Source: Bacillus sp. SLBN-46
GTDB lineage: Bacteria > Bacillota > Bacilli > Bacillales > Cytobacillaceae
Direction of reading: 5' to 3'
DNA length: 64,000 nucleotides
Assembly (NCBI RefSeq): GCF_031453555.1
Contig: NZ_JAVIZM010000001.1
Coordinates: forward strand, 2,053,001-2,117,000
The translations under genes were made by a program, and so were the position numbers. Below are positions 1 through 9,231 of this stretch, one piece after another (the stretch's first letter is position 1; each line of letters begins with the position of its first letter). The notes beneath the pieces are model-generated. The model saw only the letters and a list, made by a program, of their open reading frames with translations. It ran no database searches and was not told where the DNA came from.

Positions 1-303
1 CTTTTAATTGTGTTTGTCGGCTGTGTCATTTTTCTTTTTTTAGTTGATAAAATCTATGAAATCATTCATATGCTTGAAAAATTAGCAGTGAATGCACGGG
101 TAAATCTCGTTTATGTTGAAACCATTCTCAAAATCATTGGTATTGCTTATATTGCAGAATTTGCTACTCAAATAACAAAGGATGCGGGTCAAGGAGCAAT
201 CGCCTCTAAGATTGAATTAGCAGGAAAAGTAATCATTCTCGCGATGGCGATTCCTATATTAACCGTTTTAATTGAAACCATTATTAAATTAATTCCGAGC
301 TAA
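1..303 (+). CDS. spoIIIAD: Stage III sporulation protein AD (5' end outside window)
   Basis: This is the C-terminal part of SpoIIIAD, a small integral membrane protein of the SpoIIIA-SpoIIQ channel complex that links mother cell and forespore. The reading frame is open from base 1, so the real start lies upstream; the GTG at 10 is probably internal. About 100 residues are visible out of a usual length near 130. They contain hydrophobic segments (for example the stretch ending ILAMAIPILTVLIETIIKLI) typical of AC/AD proteins. The gene directly precedes spoIIIAE with a 29-base gap, as in the conserved spoIIIAA-AH operon. In B. subtilis that operon is under sigma-E control; the promoter is not in the window. 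Confidence 0.93.
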   Translation, partial: LLIVFVGCVIFLFLVDKIYEIIHMLEKLAVNARVNLVYVETILKIIGIAYIAEFATQITKDAGQGAIASKIELAGKVIILAMAIPILTVLIETIIKLIPS

Positions 304-332
304 TCACAGTCTTTTAATGAGGTGTTTATAAA

Positions 333-1532
333 ATGAAGCAGAGGCTGCAGATTATTCCTATTATCATTCTTGTATTCTTTTTTTTACTCACTCCAAGTGT
401 CCAAGCTGCTGAAGAGCCGAAAGCTAACACTTCCTCTCTTTCTCCACAGGAGCTTGTTGATGCTCAACTGGAAACCTTAGATTTAGAGGAGTTAAAACAA
501 TTTTGGGAGGACATTACTGATAAGTATGGTGGGTTTCTCCCAGAAAGTCAGAAGGGAAGTTTATATGATTTCATAAAAGGAGATAAGAAATTTTCCTTTA
601 AGCAATGGGGTCAGGGGATCTTGAAATTCGCTTTTCATGAATTTGTAGCAAATGGGAAATTGCTTGGTTCGTTAATTATGTTAACCATATTTAGTATGTT
701 CCTGCAATCTATGCAAAACGCGTTTGAGAAAAGTGCGATTAGTAAGGTGGCCTATTCCATTGTTTATATGGTTCTTGTCATCCTTGCGCTTAATAGTTTT
801 CATATTGCTATCAGCTACACAAATGAAGCGATTGGGACTATGACGTCCTTTATCCTGGCACTTGTTCCTCTTCTGCTAGCATTAATTGCTGCTTCTGGAG
901 GACTTATATCGGCCGCATTTTTCCATCCTGTGATTTTATTTCTAATGAATATGAGTGGTTTATTCATGCAATATATCATTCTTCCACTTTTATTCTTAGC
1001 AACATTGTTAAGTATCGTAAGTACAATGTCCGAACAATACAAAGTTTCGCAGTTAGCTCAGTTACTGAGAAACTGGAGTATCGGATTAATGGGTCTATTC
1101 TTAACCGTGTTTTTGGGTGTGATCTCGGTTCAAGGTGCATCCGCTGCAGTAACGGATGGTGTCACAATAAGGACGGCAAAATTTGTTACCGGTAATTTCA
1201 TTCCCGTAATTGGCAGAATGTTTACGGACGCAACAGATACGGTTGTAAGTGCTTCGGTTCTATTAAAAAATACTGTTGGGATTGCAGGAGTAGCTATTTT
1301 GCTAATTATCGTTGCTTTCCCAGCAATAAAAATATTAATGATCGCTTTCATTTATAAATTCGCAGCTGCCATTCTTCAACCATTAGGCGGTGGTCCAATC
1401 ATTAAATGCTTGGATATTATCAGTAAAAGTGTCATTTATGTTTTTGCTGCATTAGGGATTGTTTCACTGATGTTCTTTTTAAGTATTACAGTCATTGTCG
1501 CGGCTGGAAATCTAACAATGATGATGAGATAG
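333..1532 (+). CDS. spoIIIAE: Stage III sporulation protein AE
   Basis: SpoIIIAE is the large polytopic membrane subunit of the SpoIIIA complex, needed for forespore sigma-G activity after engulfment. The 399-residue product starts with a cleavable-looking signal segment (residues 1-25, ending VQAAEE). It then has a charged region to about residue 105 and roughly seven or eight hydrophobic segments to the C-terminus. Length and order agree with the family. The ATG is preceded by a weak GAGGTG site. It sits between spoIIIAD and spoIIIAF with short gaps, so it is co-transcribed with them. Confidence 0.96.
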   Translation: MKQRLQIIPIIILVFFFLLTPSVQAAEEPKANTSSLSPQELVDAQLETLDLEELKQFWEDITDKYGGFLPESQKGSLYDFIKGDKKFSFKQWGQGILKFAFHEFVANGKLLGSLIMLTIFSMFLQSMQNAFEKSAISKVAYSIVYMVLVILALNSFHIAISYTNEAIGTMTSFILALVPLLLALIAASGGLISAAFFHPVILFLMNMSGLFMQYIILPLLFLATLLSIVSTMSEQYKVSQLAQLLRNWSIGLMGLFLTVFLGVISVQGASAAVTDGVTIRTAKFVTGNFIPVIGRMFTDATDTVVSASVLLKNTVGIAGVAILLIIVAFPAIKILMIAFIYKFAAAILQPLGGGPIIKCLDIISKSVIYVFAALGIVSLMFFLSITVIVAAGNLTMMMR

Positions 1533-1544
1533 GGGGGAGCAAAA

Positions 1545-2174
1545 ATGGAGTTTTTAACAGAGTGGGTAACGAATATTATTTTATTTATCCTGTTAGCAAC
1601 GGTAATTGATATGCTCCTTCCTAATTCAGGTCTGCAAAAGTATACGAAGATGGTTACAGGATTGCTCTTAATTGCTATTATTCTCACCCCCATCTTTAAA
1701 TTAATCTCCAAAGACTTTGAAACGACACTTGCATCGATCCCTTCATTTCAAGCACCGGGTGAAAAAAATATGAAAAATTTAATAGATTTAAAGAAAAAAG
1801 AAATACAAGCTTCCCAACATGCATATATTTTAGAAGAAATGGCTGTCCAGCTAAAAAAGGACGTTAAGGAGGAGTTGATGGAACAATACGGATTGGAGAT
1901 AGCAAAAGTTGATATAGCAATAAATGAAGAAAGCGACCAAGCATTCCCTGAAAACCTCCAAAAGGTTATGGTTCTTCTGAGACAACCGGAAAATGGCGTA
2001 AAGACAGTCGAAGCGATAAAACAAATCGAAATAAACACTGAAAAACCTCTTCCATCAAAAGGATCAACAGAAGAAACAGAAAAAATTGCCTCATTTCTTT
2101 CGCAAAAATGGAATGTAACTGAAGAAACTGTAGAAGTTTCGATTGAAGGGGGGATTAAAAAGAAGAATGGATAA
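1545..2174 (+). CDS. spoIIIAF: Stage III sporulation protein AF
   Basis: SpoIIIAF is a mother-cell membrane protein of the SpoIIIA-SpoIIQ complex. Two hydrophobic segments occupy about residues 5-22 and 38-58. A soluble, charged C-terminal domain (about 75-209) matches the ring-forming fold shared by AF, AG and AH. The ATG follows an AGGGGGGAG site. The last 8 bases overlap spoIIIAG, which suggests translational coupling. Its length of 209 residues is normal for the family. Confidence 0.94.
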   Translation: MEFLTEWVTNIILFILLATVIDMLLPNSGLQKYTKMVTGLLLIAIILTPIFKLISKDFETTLASIPSFQAPGEKNMKNLIDLKKKEIQASQHAYILEEMAVQLKKDVKEELMEQYGLEIAKVDIAINEESDQAFPENLQKVMVLLRQPENGVKTVEAIKQIEINTEKPLPSKGSTEETEKIASFLSQKWNVTEETVEVSIEGGIKKKNG

Positions 2175-2817
2175 CAAACAAGGACCATTTTCATGGCTCA
2201 AAAAAATACTTAAATTAGATGAAAAAACAGACAAGAAACCAAGTAAATACCAATATATGCTTCTCGTTCTTTGTATTGGTGCAGCGTTTATGCTTGTGGG
2301 GAACATAGTATTCAAAACCGATACAAGTCCTACAGATATTCCAGCATCAACAAATACAAAGGGAGAGGCGGAGGATGTCCCTACATTTGGCTTGAAAAAG
2401 AGCTCAGGTAATAAGGCCATAGCTGAATATGAAGAAAAGTATGAGGATCAGCTAAAGAAGGCAATTCAAGAAATGTTAGGCGTGAATGATGTTACTGTCG
2501 TGGTGAATATTGATTCAACAGATAAGAAGGTTTTAGAGAAAAATAGAGTCTCCAAATCACAAACAACGGATGAAACTGATCGTGAAGGTGGACAACGGAA
2601 AGTACAGGAATCCTCAACGGATGAACAACTTGTTATTATACGCGATGGGGAAAATGAAGGACCAATTGTAGTAGAAACGAAAAAACCTGAAATTCGCGGT
2701 GTACTTGTTGTTGCAAAGGGTGCTGACAATATTCAGGTGAAAAAATGGATTGTAGAAGCAGTCACAAGGGCGTTAGGAGTGCCAAGCCACCGTGTCGCCG
2801 TTATGCCTAAAAAATAA
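2167..2817 (+). CDS. spoIIIAG: Stage III sporulation protein AG
   Basis: SpoIIIAG forms the large ring of the feeding channel in the outer forespore membrane. The 216-residue product has a short cytoplasmic N-terminus, one membrane segment at about residues 31-51 and an extracytoplasmic domain. That domain carries the ring-building fold, ending LGVPSHRVAVMPKK. I chose ATG 2167 (MDNKQ) over the upstream in-frame TTG at 2143. The upstream codon lies within the GGGGGG ribosome-binding tract, and family members start at the MDNKQ-like position. The gene overlaps spoIIIAF by 8 bases. Confidence 0.94.
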   Translation: MDNKQGPFSWLKKILKLDEKTDKKPSKYQYMLLVLCIGAAFMLVGNIVFKTDTSPTDIPASTNTKGEAEDVPTFGLKKSSGNKAIAEYEEKYEDQLKKAIQEMLGVNDVTVVVNIDSTDKKVLEKNRVSKSQTTDETDREGGQRKVQESSTDEQLVIIRDGENEGPIVVETKKPEIRGVLVVAKGADNIQVKKWIVEAVTRALGVPSHRVAVMPKK

Positions 2818-2831
2818 GAGGGGGATTTTAT

Positions 2832-3392
2832 ATGTTATTAAAGAAACAAACAGTATGGTTATTAACAATGTTAAGCTTAGTGGTTGTCCTTTCGGTGTAT
2901 TACATTACTTCACCAGAGCAAAAGTCTAATGATCTTGCGGCTGTGCAGCAAAATGCAAAAGATCAAATGGATCAAAAGCAGGCTAATTCAAAAACTGAGG
3001 CTAAGGATGGAAAAACAATTGTATCAACTGTAGCAGGTGATGATGCATTTGAGGAACTTCGTATGAAGCTTGATGACCTAAGAAGCGAAATGCAAGAAGA
3101 TTTAACTACTCAACTAGCTTCCACTGATCTTCCAGCAGATGAGCGTAGTAAGGTGAAAGATCAAATGGATCGATTAAACCAAACTGCTCAAAAAGAAGAA
3201 ATTCTTGAAACATTAATTAGAACGATGGGTTATGAAGATGCTTTAGTTAGAGCTGATGGAGAGCAAGTAAGGGTAACAGTAAAATCTAAGAAAAAGCCAT
3301 CAGCTTCAGAAGCAAATAAAATTATTCAACAGGTAAAGAAAGAAATTGGAGAGACCAATTACGTAGCAGTGGAATTCCAGCCATCAAAATAA
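2832..3392 (+). CDS. spoIIIAH: Stage III sporulation protein AH
   Basis: SpoIIIAH is the mother-cell partner that binds forespore SpoIIQ across the intermembrane space. One transmembrane helix lies at about residues 8-26. A low-complexity Gln/Lys-rich linker follows, then the YscJ/FliF-like ring domain (about 90-186) that contacts SpoIIQ. The ATG has an AGAGGGGGA site 8 bases upstream. It is the last gene of the operon and is followed 14 bases later by a strong terminator hairpin. Confidence 0.95.
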   Translation: MLLKKQTVWLLTMLSLVVVLSVYYITSPEQKSNDLAAVQQNAKDQMDQKQANSKTEAKDGKTIVSTVAGDDAFEELRMKLDDLRSEMQEDLTTQLASTDLPADERSKVKDQMDRLNQTAQKEEILETLIRTMGYEDALVRADGEQVRVTVKSKKKPSASEANKIIQQVKKEIGETNYVAVEFQPSK

Positions 3393-3406
3393 AAGGGAAC
3401 ATAACT

Positions 3407-3435
3407 AAAGGAGAGTCAATGACTTTCCTTTTTTA
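3407..3435 (+). terminator. Terminator of the spoIIIA operon
   Basis: An 11-bp stem (AAAGGAGAGTC / GACTTTCCTTT, one G-T pair) with an AAT loop is followed by a T-run. It lies 14 bases after spoIIIAH. The rest of the 324-base gap to accB (3436-3640) shows no ORF or clear structure until the accB promoter. Confidence 0.85.
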
Positions 3436-3640
3436 TTGTTTGACTTATGTTAAAGCGTAGTGCCTGGAGCGGAAATCAACAGGCATGTTTAAGATGGTTA
3501 ATGTTTAATTAAAAATTAATTAGGGAAAAATATTCATTTGAGGATAATCAAATTGTTAAAATTCCCTTTTTCATATAAAAAGTTTAAGATAAAAGATGAA
3601 AGGGAATGAGTGAAATGTTTCGAGGAAACAATTTAACTTA

Positions 3641-3689
3641 TTGAATTTTTACTAACTATTATCGTATAGTATTAGTAGCTAGTCCTAAT
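3641..3689 (+). promoter_or_regulatory. accB promoter with FapR-like palindrome
   Basis: A sigma-A-like promoter is visible: -35 TTGAAT at 3641-3646, 18-base spacer, -10 TATAGT at 3665-3670. Just downstream, over the expected transcription start, is the inverted repeat ATTAG-N9-CTAAT at 3671-3689. It resembles the operator of FapR, the malonyl-CoA-sensing repressor of fatty acid synthesis genes. The location fits repression of acetyl-CoA carboxylase subunits, but FapR binding is an inference. Confidence 0.5.
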
Positions 3690-3716
3690 TAAAGTGTTAC
3701 AAGGGGTGTTACTCAA

Positions 3717-4214
3717 ATGTTAAAAGTACAAGAAATTCGTGAATTAATTAAATTGGTAGACCAGTCCAGCATTGATGAATTTGTATATGAAAATGAAGGC
3801 TCAAAAATTCAAATGAAGAAAAATGCTGCAGCGGTGGTAACGACAGTTCAACCAGTTCTACAAGCTGCACCTGTTCAAACAGCACCAGCTCCAGTCGCTG
3901 TACCTGCTGCCGTAGCAGAAACAAAACAAGAAGCACCGAAAGTGGAAGCGACAAACCAAGTTGATACATCCAATCTACATAAAATCACATCACCTATGGT
4001 AGGTACTTTTTATGCTTCGCCAACACCAGATGCAGATGTTTATGTAAAAGCAGGAGATAAGGTATCAAAAGATTCAATCGTATGTATTGTTGAAGCAATG
4101 AAATTATTTAATGAAATTGAAGCTGAAGTAAATGGCGAAATTGTAGAAGTACTAGTTCAAAATGGTCAATTAGTAGAATACGGACAGCCTTTATTTTTAG
4201 TAAAGCCTGAATAA
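3717..4214 (+). CDS. accB: Biotin carboxyl carrier protein of acetyl-CoA carboxylase
   Basis: AccB carries the biotin that shuttles CO2 from biotin carboxylase (AccC) to the carboxyltransferase in the first step of fatty acid synthesis. The N-terminal helix region (1-40) is followed by an Ala/Pro/Val/Gln-rich flexible linker (about 40-82). The biotinyl domain follows, with the canonical EAMK motif placing the biotinylated lysine at K129. The ATG follows an AAGGGGTG site. It is 14 bases upstream of accC and co-transcribed with it. The 165-residue length is typical for bacilli. Confidence 0.97.
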   Translation: MLKVQEIRELIKLVDQSSIDEFVYENEGSKIQMKKNAAAVVTTVQPVLQAAPVQTAPAPVAVPAAVAETKQEAPKVEATNQVDTSNLHKITSPMVGTFYASPTPDADVYVKAGDKVSKDSIVCIVEAMKLFNEIEAEVNGEIVEVLVQNGQLVEYGQPLFLVKPE

Positions 4215-4228
4215 GGAGCGATAACAGG

Positions 4229-5584
4229 ATGATAAAAAAACTGTTAATTGCAAACAGAGGAGAAATTGCAGTAAGAATTATTCGCGCCTGCCGAGAAATG
4301 GGTATTGAATCTGTTGCTGTTTTCTCAGAAGCAGACCGTGAAGCATTACATGTTCAATTGGCAGATGAAGCCTATTGCATTGGACCTAAATCATCAAAAG
4401 ATAGTTATTTGAACGTGACAAATATTATTAGTGTAGCAAAACTAACTGCCTGCGATGCGATCCACCCTGGCTATGGATTCTTGGCGGAAAATGCAGATTT
4501 TGCAGAGCTTTGTAGAGAATGTAATATCATTTTTGTCGGGCCGAGTCCTGAGGCAATTACCAAAATGGGAACGAAGGATATTGCAAGGGAAACTATGCGA
4601 GAAGCAGGAGTACCAATCGTTCCAGGTTCAACAGGAATAATTAATGATATCGAGCAAGCTCTTGAACTTGTCGAGAGAATTCAATATCCGGTTATCATTA
4701 AAGCAACAGCAGGTGGTGGCGGTAAAGGAATCCGCGTGGCAAAAAACGAACAAGAGTTAATTAAGGGCATTTCGATTACTCAACAGGAAGCAATGACAGC
4801 ATTCGGTAATCCTGGTGTATATATTGAAAAATATATAGAGGATTTCCGCCATGTAGAAATTCAAGTCCTAGCTGATACCTACGGAAACACGATCCATTTA
4901 GGAGAACGTGACTGCACGATCCAACGTCGACTGCAAAAACTTCTTGAAGAAACACCTTCACCAGCACTTGATGGTGAAATTCGAGAAGAAATGGGTAATG
5001 CAGCAGTAAAAGCTGCGAAAGCAGTTGATTATTCGGGTGCTGGCACGGTAGAATTTATATATGACTACCGCAATCGTAAGTTTTATTTTATGGAAATGAA
5101 CACGAGGATTCAGGTTGAGCATCCCGTAACAGAAATGGTCACTGGAATAGACCTCATTAAAGAACAAATTCGTGTGGCACAAGGCGAGAAGCTAACAGTA
5201 AATCAAAAGGATGTTACATTTACTGGCTGGGCAATGGAGTGCCGGATTAATGCAGAGAATCCGGAAAAGAACTTTATGCCTTCTGCTGGTAAAATTAATA
5301 TGTACCTACCTCCTGGCGGGTTAGGCGTGCGTATTGATTCAGCGGCATATCCAGGATATACTATTCCGCCTTATTATGATTCCATGATTGCGAAAGTTAT
5401 CACATATGGCAGCACTAGGGAAGAGGCAATTTCCAGAATGAAACGGGCATTGAGTGAGTTTGTTGTAGAAGGGATTCAAACCACGATTCCTTTCCACTTA
5501 AAGTTACTTGATCATGAAACATTCGTTGACGGACAATTCAATACAAAATTCCTAGAATTGTATGATGTGATGAAGACTATTTAA
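4229..5584 (+). CDS. accC: Biotin carboxylase of acetyl-CoA carboxylase
   Basis: AccC carboxylates biotin on AccB using ATP and bicarbonate. The 451-residue protein shows the N-terminal biotin-carboxylase domain ([20 protein letters not shown]), [14 protein letters not shown] and the ATP-grasp glycine loop GGGGKGIRV. The catalytic metal-binding segment [16 protein letters not shown] and the C-terminal biotin-carboxylase domain follow. Spacing to accB is 14 bases. It is the only biotin carboxylase in the window. It might also serve the carboxyltransferase at 42,806, whose own biotin partner is not nearby, but this is speculative. Confidence 0.97.
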   Translation: MIKKLLIANRGEIAVRIIRACREMGIESVAVFSEADREALHVQLADEAYCIGPKSSKDSYLNVTNIISVAKLTACDAIHPGYGFLAENADFAELCRECNIIFVGPSPEAITKMGTKDIARETMREAGVPIVPGSTGIINDIEQALELVERIQYPVIIKATAGGGGKGIRVAKNEQELIKGISITQQEAMTAFGNPGVYIEKYIEDFRHVEIQVLADTYGNTIHLGERDCTIQRRLQKLLEETPSPALDGEIREEMGNAAVKAAKAVDYSGAGTVEFIYDYRNRKFYFMEMNTRIQVEHPVTEMVTGIDLIKEQIRVAQGEKLTVNQKDVTFTGWAMECRINAENPEKNFMPSAGKINMYLPPGGLGVRIDSAAYPGYTIPPYYDSMIAKVITYGSTREEAISRMKRALSEFVVEGIQTTIPFHLKLLDHETFVDGQFNTKFLELYDVMKTI

Positions 5585-5602
5585 TATCTGGAGGTGTTAC
5601 GA

Positions 5603-6010
5603 ATGAGCGAATTTAGTGTGTTAGAAATGGACCAAGGAAATAATGGTCATGGTAAAATTGAAATTGCTCCTGAAGTGATTGAAGTGATTGCTGGTATTGC
5701 TGCTGCTGAAGTAGAAGGTGTTGCGGGCATGAGAGGCAACTTTGCAACAGGGGTTGTAGAACGATTAGGCAAGAAAAATCACGGTAAAGGTGTTAAGGTT
5801 GAACTGACCGAAACAGGGATTAAAGTAGATGTATACTGCATGATGAAGTTTGGGGTATCCATCCCTTCTGTTGCTGGTAAAGTCCAAGATAATATTCGTC
5901 AAGCATTACTTAATATGACTGCTTTAGATGCTGAAGAAGTGAACATACATGTAGTTGGGATTCAATTTGAAAACCAAAAGCATGAGCCAGAAGTAGATCA
6001 AGAAGTATAA
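5603..6010 (+). CDS. yqhY: Asp23/Gls24 family protein YqhY
   Basis: YqhY belongs to the Asp23/Gls24 (DUF322) family. In B. subtilis it is linked to control of acetyl-CoA carboxylase activity, in line with its fixed position after accBC. The 135-residue product has the conserved core from about residues 15-115 (EIAPEVIEVIAGIAAAEVEG, GVKVDVYCMMKFG-like segment) and an acidic tail. I use ATG 5603 (MSEF), 8 bases after GGAGG; the in-frame GTG 5594 overlaps that site. A perfect terminator follows directly. Confidence 0.9.
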   Translation: MSEFSVLEMDQGNNGHGKIEIAPEVIEVIAGIAAAEVEGVAGMRGNFATGVVERLGKKNHGKGVKVELTETGIKVDVYCMMKFGVSIPSVAGKVQDNIRQALLNMTALDAEEVNIHVVGIQFENQKHEPEVDQEV

Positions 6011-6015
6011 CCTAC

Positions 6016-6050
6016 AAAAACCAAAGGAGAGATTCCTTTGGTTTTTCTAT
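6016..6050 (+). terminator. Terminator of accB-accC-yqhY
   Basis: A perfect 13-bp stem (AAAAACCAAAGGA and its complement, loop GAGAT) runs into TTTTTCTATTT right after yqhY. It separates the fatty-acid genes from nusB. Confidence 0.9.
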
Positions 6051-6227
6051 TTATCTAACTATTCTAAAAAAATGTGGGAATTTGAAAAAAATCATCCTTA
6101 CAGTGCGAATCCAATTTAGTTATGCTATTATCTTTTTATGTGAAAACTATCTTGAAGTTGAATTCCTGTACTATGTATGAAAAATAGACAAAAATTATTT
6201 AATATATCTAAAGGAGTTAACGTTATA

Positions 6228-6626
6228 ATGAAAAGAAGAACAGCAAGGGAAAAAGCGCTACAGGCTCTGTTTCAAATCGATGTTAGCAATACTGATCCAT
6301 CATTAGCTATTGAACATGTATTAGAGGGGGAAATGGGAGACGAATATTTATCAAACCTAGTTATAGGAGTAGTAGAGCACAAAGAAGAAATTGACAAGCT
6401 AATAATTGAAAACCTTGAAAAGTGGTCTATGGATCGTTTGGCAACAGTGGACCGAAACTTATTGAGAATTGCTGCATATGAATTAAAGTTTTATCGAAAT
6501 GAAATTCCTGAAAATGTTATTTTAGATGAAGCCATTGAGATAGCTAAAATTTACGGGGATGACCAATCAAGCAAATTTATTAATGGAGTTCTTTCAAAGG
6601 TGAAACAAACGCTTCTTGCCAATTAA
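6228..6626 (+). CDS. nusB: Transcription antitermination protein NusB
   Basis: NusB binds boxA RNA together with NusE (S10) during antitermination of rRNA transcription. The 132-residue all-helical protein begins MKRRTAREKALQALFQID, the family signature. It contains the core WSMDRLATVDRNLLRIAAYE and ends near KFINGVLSKV. I use ATG 6228 with an AAAGGAGTT site 9 bases upstream; a longer frame from 6177 adds 17 residues with no ribosome-binding site. folD follows 37 bases later, the usual Bacillus order. Confidence 0.96.
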   Translation: MKRRTAREKALQALFQIDVSNTDPSLAIEHVLEGEMGDEYLSNLVIGVVEHKEEIDKLIIENLEKWSMDRLATVDRNLLRIAAYELKFYRNEIPENVILDEAIEIAKIYGDDQSSKFINGVLSKVKQTLLAN

Positions 6627-6663
6627 TTGATTGGTTTCACTCCTAGTATAGGGAGAGTTAAAA

Positions 6664-7524
6664 ATGACAGCCACAATTATTAATGGAAAAGAGATCGCCG
6701 AGAAAAAAAGAGTAGAAATTGCTGAAGAGGTTAAAAGGATAAAAGGGCAAGGGGTCACACCAGGGTTAGCGGTTATCCTTGTCGGTGATGACCATGCTTC
6801 TCGAACATATGTTACAAATAAAGAAAAGGCTTGTAAACAACTAGGGATGAATTCACTATTAATTGAAATGCATGAAGAGGTTTCAGAAGAAGAACTTCTT
6901 CAAAAGATTAGGGAGTTAAACGAAGATTCTGAAGTACATGGAATCTTAGTTCAATTGCCTCTTCCTAAACATATCGATGAAAAAAAGGTGATTGAATCCA
7001 TTTCTCCATTAAAAGATGTAGATGGGTTTCATCCAATAAATATTGGCAGGATGATGACAGGACAGAATGCTTTCCTCCCTTGTACACCATATGGGATTAT
7101 GGTTTTACTTGAAGAGTCGGGCATATCCATTCCAGGAAAGCATGTTGTGGTTGTAGGGCGGAGTAATATCGTAGGTAAGCCAGTAGGTCAATTATTCTTA
7201 AATCAGCATGCAACAGTCACATACTGTCATTCAAAAACAAGGGACTTAAAGTTACATACCAATCAAGCAGATATCCTTGTTGCTGCAGTTGGCATTCCAA
7301 ACTTCATAAAGGCTGAACATGTCAAAGATAATGCAGTTGTTATCGATGTAGGGATTAATAGGAATGAGGCAGGTAAGCTTTGTGGAGATGTTGCTTTTGA
7401 TGAAGTAAGTAAAAAAGCAGGATATATTACTCCAGTTCCAAAGGGAGTAGGCCCCATGACCATTACCATGCTTATGTACAATACCTTAAAGTCAGCCGCT
7501 GAAAGTCTAAACCGAAATAAGTAG
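6664..7524 (+). CDS. folD: Bifunctional methylenetetrahydrofolate dehydrogenase/cyclohydrolase
   Basis: FolD interconverts 5,10-methylene-THF, 5,10-methenyl-THF and 10-formyl-THF in the cytosol with NADP. The 286-residue protein shows the substrate motif YVTNKEKACKQLGM (catalytic Lys) and VHGILVQLPLPKHI. It also shows the Rossmann loop VVVGRSNIVGKPVG and the C-terminal signature PKGVGPMTITML. The ATG follows a GGGAGAG site. It is probably co-transcribed with nusB. No clear terminator is visible before the xseA promoter. Confidence 0.97.
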   Translation: MTATIINGKEIAEKKRVEIAEEVKRIKGQGVTPGLAVILVGDDHASRTYVTNKEKACKQLGMNSLLIEMHEEVSEEELLQKIRELNEDSEVHGILVQLPLPKHIDEKKVIESISPLKDVDGFHPINIGRMMTGQNAFLPCTPYGIMVLLEESGISIPGKHVVVVGRSNIVGKPVGQLFLNQHATVTYCHSKTRDLKLHTNQADILVAAVGIPNFIKAEHVKDNAVVIDVGINRNEAGKLCGDVAFDEVSKKAGYITPVPKGVGPMTITMLMYNTLKSAAESLNRNK

Positions 7525-7528
7525 GTGC

Positions 7529-7614
7529 TTGTCCTTATCTTTTATTCCTTTTGTTCTTTTTAAGTCAATCTTTCTGACAAAGAAAAGAGCAAAATGTATA
7601 ATGGATAAGGACAA
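7529..7614 (+). promoter_or_regulatory. xseA operon promoter flanked by an 11-bp inverted repeat
   Basis: A sigma-A promoter is readable: -35 CTGACA at 7574-7579, 17-base spacer, -10 TATAAT at 7597-7602. It lies 45 bases before xseA. The promoter is enclosed by a perfect inverted repeat, TTGTCCTTATC at 7529-7539 and GATAAGGACAA at 7604-7614. The right arm sits at the expected start site. The promoter call is well supported; any role of the repeat is unknown. Confidence 0.65.
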
Positions 7615-7646
7615 TTTCAGCTAATCAGCCGAAAAGAGGATTAGAA

Positions 7647-9005
7647 ATGCAGGAACAAAGATATTTATCTGTGAATGCTTTAACCAAATACATAAAAAGA
7701 AAATTTGATGCAGATCCCCATTTGCGAGATATTCATGTAAGAGGGGAGATTTCAAATTTTAAACAGCATTCGAGTGGACATATGTATTTTACATTAAAGG
7801 ATGAGAAAGCTCGGATTCTTGCGGTAATGTTCTCCAGTCAATCCCGCCTTATGAAATTTTCTCCTGAAAACGGGATGAAGGTAATCGTAAAGGGAGATAT
7901 TTCTGTATACGAACCAAGTGGACAATATCAAATTTATATTAAGGAAATGCGCCCAGAAGGTATTGGGGAATTGTTTTTAGCCTATGAGCAGTTAAAACAG
8001 CGTCTTGATGCAGAAGGGTTATTCTCAGCTGAAACCAAAAAGCCTATACCGATGTATCCAAGAACAGTTGGTGTAATTACTTCCCCAACAGGTGCTGCAA
8101 TTAGAGATGTCATTACAACCATTAAACGACGCTATCCCATTGCAAATATTCTTGTTTTCCCAGCACTTGTGCAAGGTGAAAATGCAGCTCCTTCCATTGT
8201 TAAGGCAATTGAAAAGGCAAATACCATGAACGAAATTGATGTATTAATTGTTGGACGTGGCGGAGGCTCAATTGAGGAGTTATGGGCATTTAATGAAGAA
8301 ATAACAGCACGTGCGATTTTTTTATCTAAAATCCCAATTATATCTGCTGTTGGTCATGAAACAGACTTCACCATTGCCGATTTTGTTGCTGATTTGCGGG
8401 CTCCTACTCCTACAGGTGCTGCGGAGCTTGCGGTTCCACATATTGAAGAATTAATGGACAGAATACTTCAGCGGCAAACCCGTCTGCTTCGTGCCATGAA
8501 GGGGAAATTTCAATTTGAGAGTGAACGATTAAATCGAGCAAAAAAATCCTATGCTTTTCGTTACCCACATCGTTTATATGAACAGAAATTGGAACAGGTT
8601 GACAAATTAACAGAAATGCTTGTTCGTGGGACCTCGAGATTATCATTAATAAAAAAAGGTCAGTATGAACTTCTACATAAACGGTTACAACGGAACCATC
8701 CAAGAGAAATGATCCTTGAATCAACGAGCCGTTTGGAGCGTTCTCAAAAAGAAATGGACCGCTCTATGGCGCAAATATTAACAACGAAAAAAAATGATTT
8801 TAACCGGGTGTTATCGACCTTACAAGCATTAAGTCCATTAAAAATCATGGAACGTGGGTATAGTTTGGCTTATTCGGAGGATAACCGTTTGGTGAAAAGT
8901 GTAAAACAGGTAAGTGTGAATGAACAGGTACAAATTCAATTATCTGACGGTAGTCTTTTCTGTAAAGTGGAGAATATAAAGGGGAGCGAAAAAAGTGACG
9001 AATGA
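7647..9005 (+). CDS. xseA: Exodeoxyribonuclease VII large subunit
   Basis: XseA is the catalytic subunit of exonuclease VII, which degrades single-stranded DNA in both directions. The 452-residue protein has an N-terminal OB-fold (about 1-100: [19 protein letters not shown]). The catalytic domain has [29 protein letters not shown] and [20 protein letters not shown] (about 130-300). Coiled-coil and C-terminal segments follow. The ATG lies 4 bases after GAGGA. It overlaps xseB by 11 bases, indicating translational coupling. Confidence 0.97.
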   Translation: MQEQRYLSVNALTKYIKRKFDADPHLRDIHVRGEISNFKQHSSGHMYFTLKDEKARILAVMFSSQSRLMKFSPENGMKVIVKGDISVYEPSGQYQIYIKEMRPEGIGELFLAYEQLKQRLDAEGLFSAETKKPIPMYPRTVGVITSPTGAAIRDVITTIKRRYPIANILVFPALVQGENAAPSIVKAIEKANTMNEIDVLIVGRGGGSIEELWAFNEEITARAIFLSKIPIISAVGHETDFTIADFVADLRAPTPTGAAELAVPHIEELMDRILQRQTRLLRAMKGKFQFESERLNRAKKSYAFRYPHRLYEQKLEQVDKLTEMLVRGTSRLSLIKKGQYELLHKRLQRNHPREMILESTSRLERSQKEMDRSMAQILTTKKNDFNRVLSTLQALSPLKIMERGYSLAYSEDNRLVKSVKQVSVNEQVQIQLSDGSLFCKVENIKGSEKSDE

Positions 9006-9228
9006 AAAAAAGTTATCCTTTGAAGATGCAATGACAAAGTTAGAACAAATCGTAGATAAACTTGAAGAAGGAGATGTACCGTTGGAAGAGGCGATCCTTT
9101 TTTATAAAGAGGGGATGGAATTATCTAAGCTTTGTCATGATAAATTGAAAAGTGTGGAAGAACAACTTACTCAAATCATTACGGAGGATGGACGTAAAGA
9201 GAATTTTTCTATTGAAGGGGAGGAATAA
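8995..9228 (+). CDS. xseB: Exodeoxyribonuclease VII small subunit
   Basis: XseB is the small helical subunit that binds XseA in exonuclease VII. The 77-residue product carries the family signature [20 protein letters not shown] and [15 protein letters not shown]. The GTG start lies inside the end of xseA, after GGGGAGCG. The ispA TTG follows only 3 bases after the stop, so xseA-xseB-ispA form one operon. Confidence 0.96.
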   Translation: MTNEKKLSFEDAMTKLEQIVDKLEEGDVPLEEAILFYKEGMELSKLCHDKLKSVEEQLTQIITEDGRKENFSIEGEE

Positions 9229-9231
9229 GAC

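Noticed and set aside
1748..2194. 148-codon minus-strand frame opposite spoIIIAF
   Set aside because: It is fully antisense to a well-supported sporulation gene, is rich in Ser/Phe/Ile as expected from a shadow frame, and has no ribosome-binding site.
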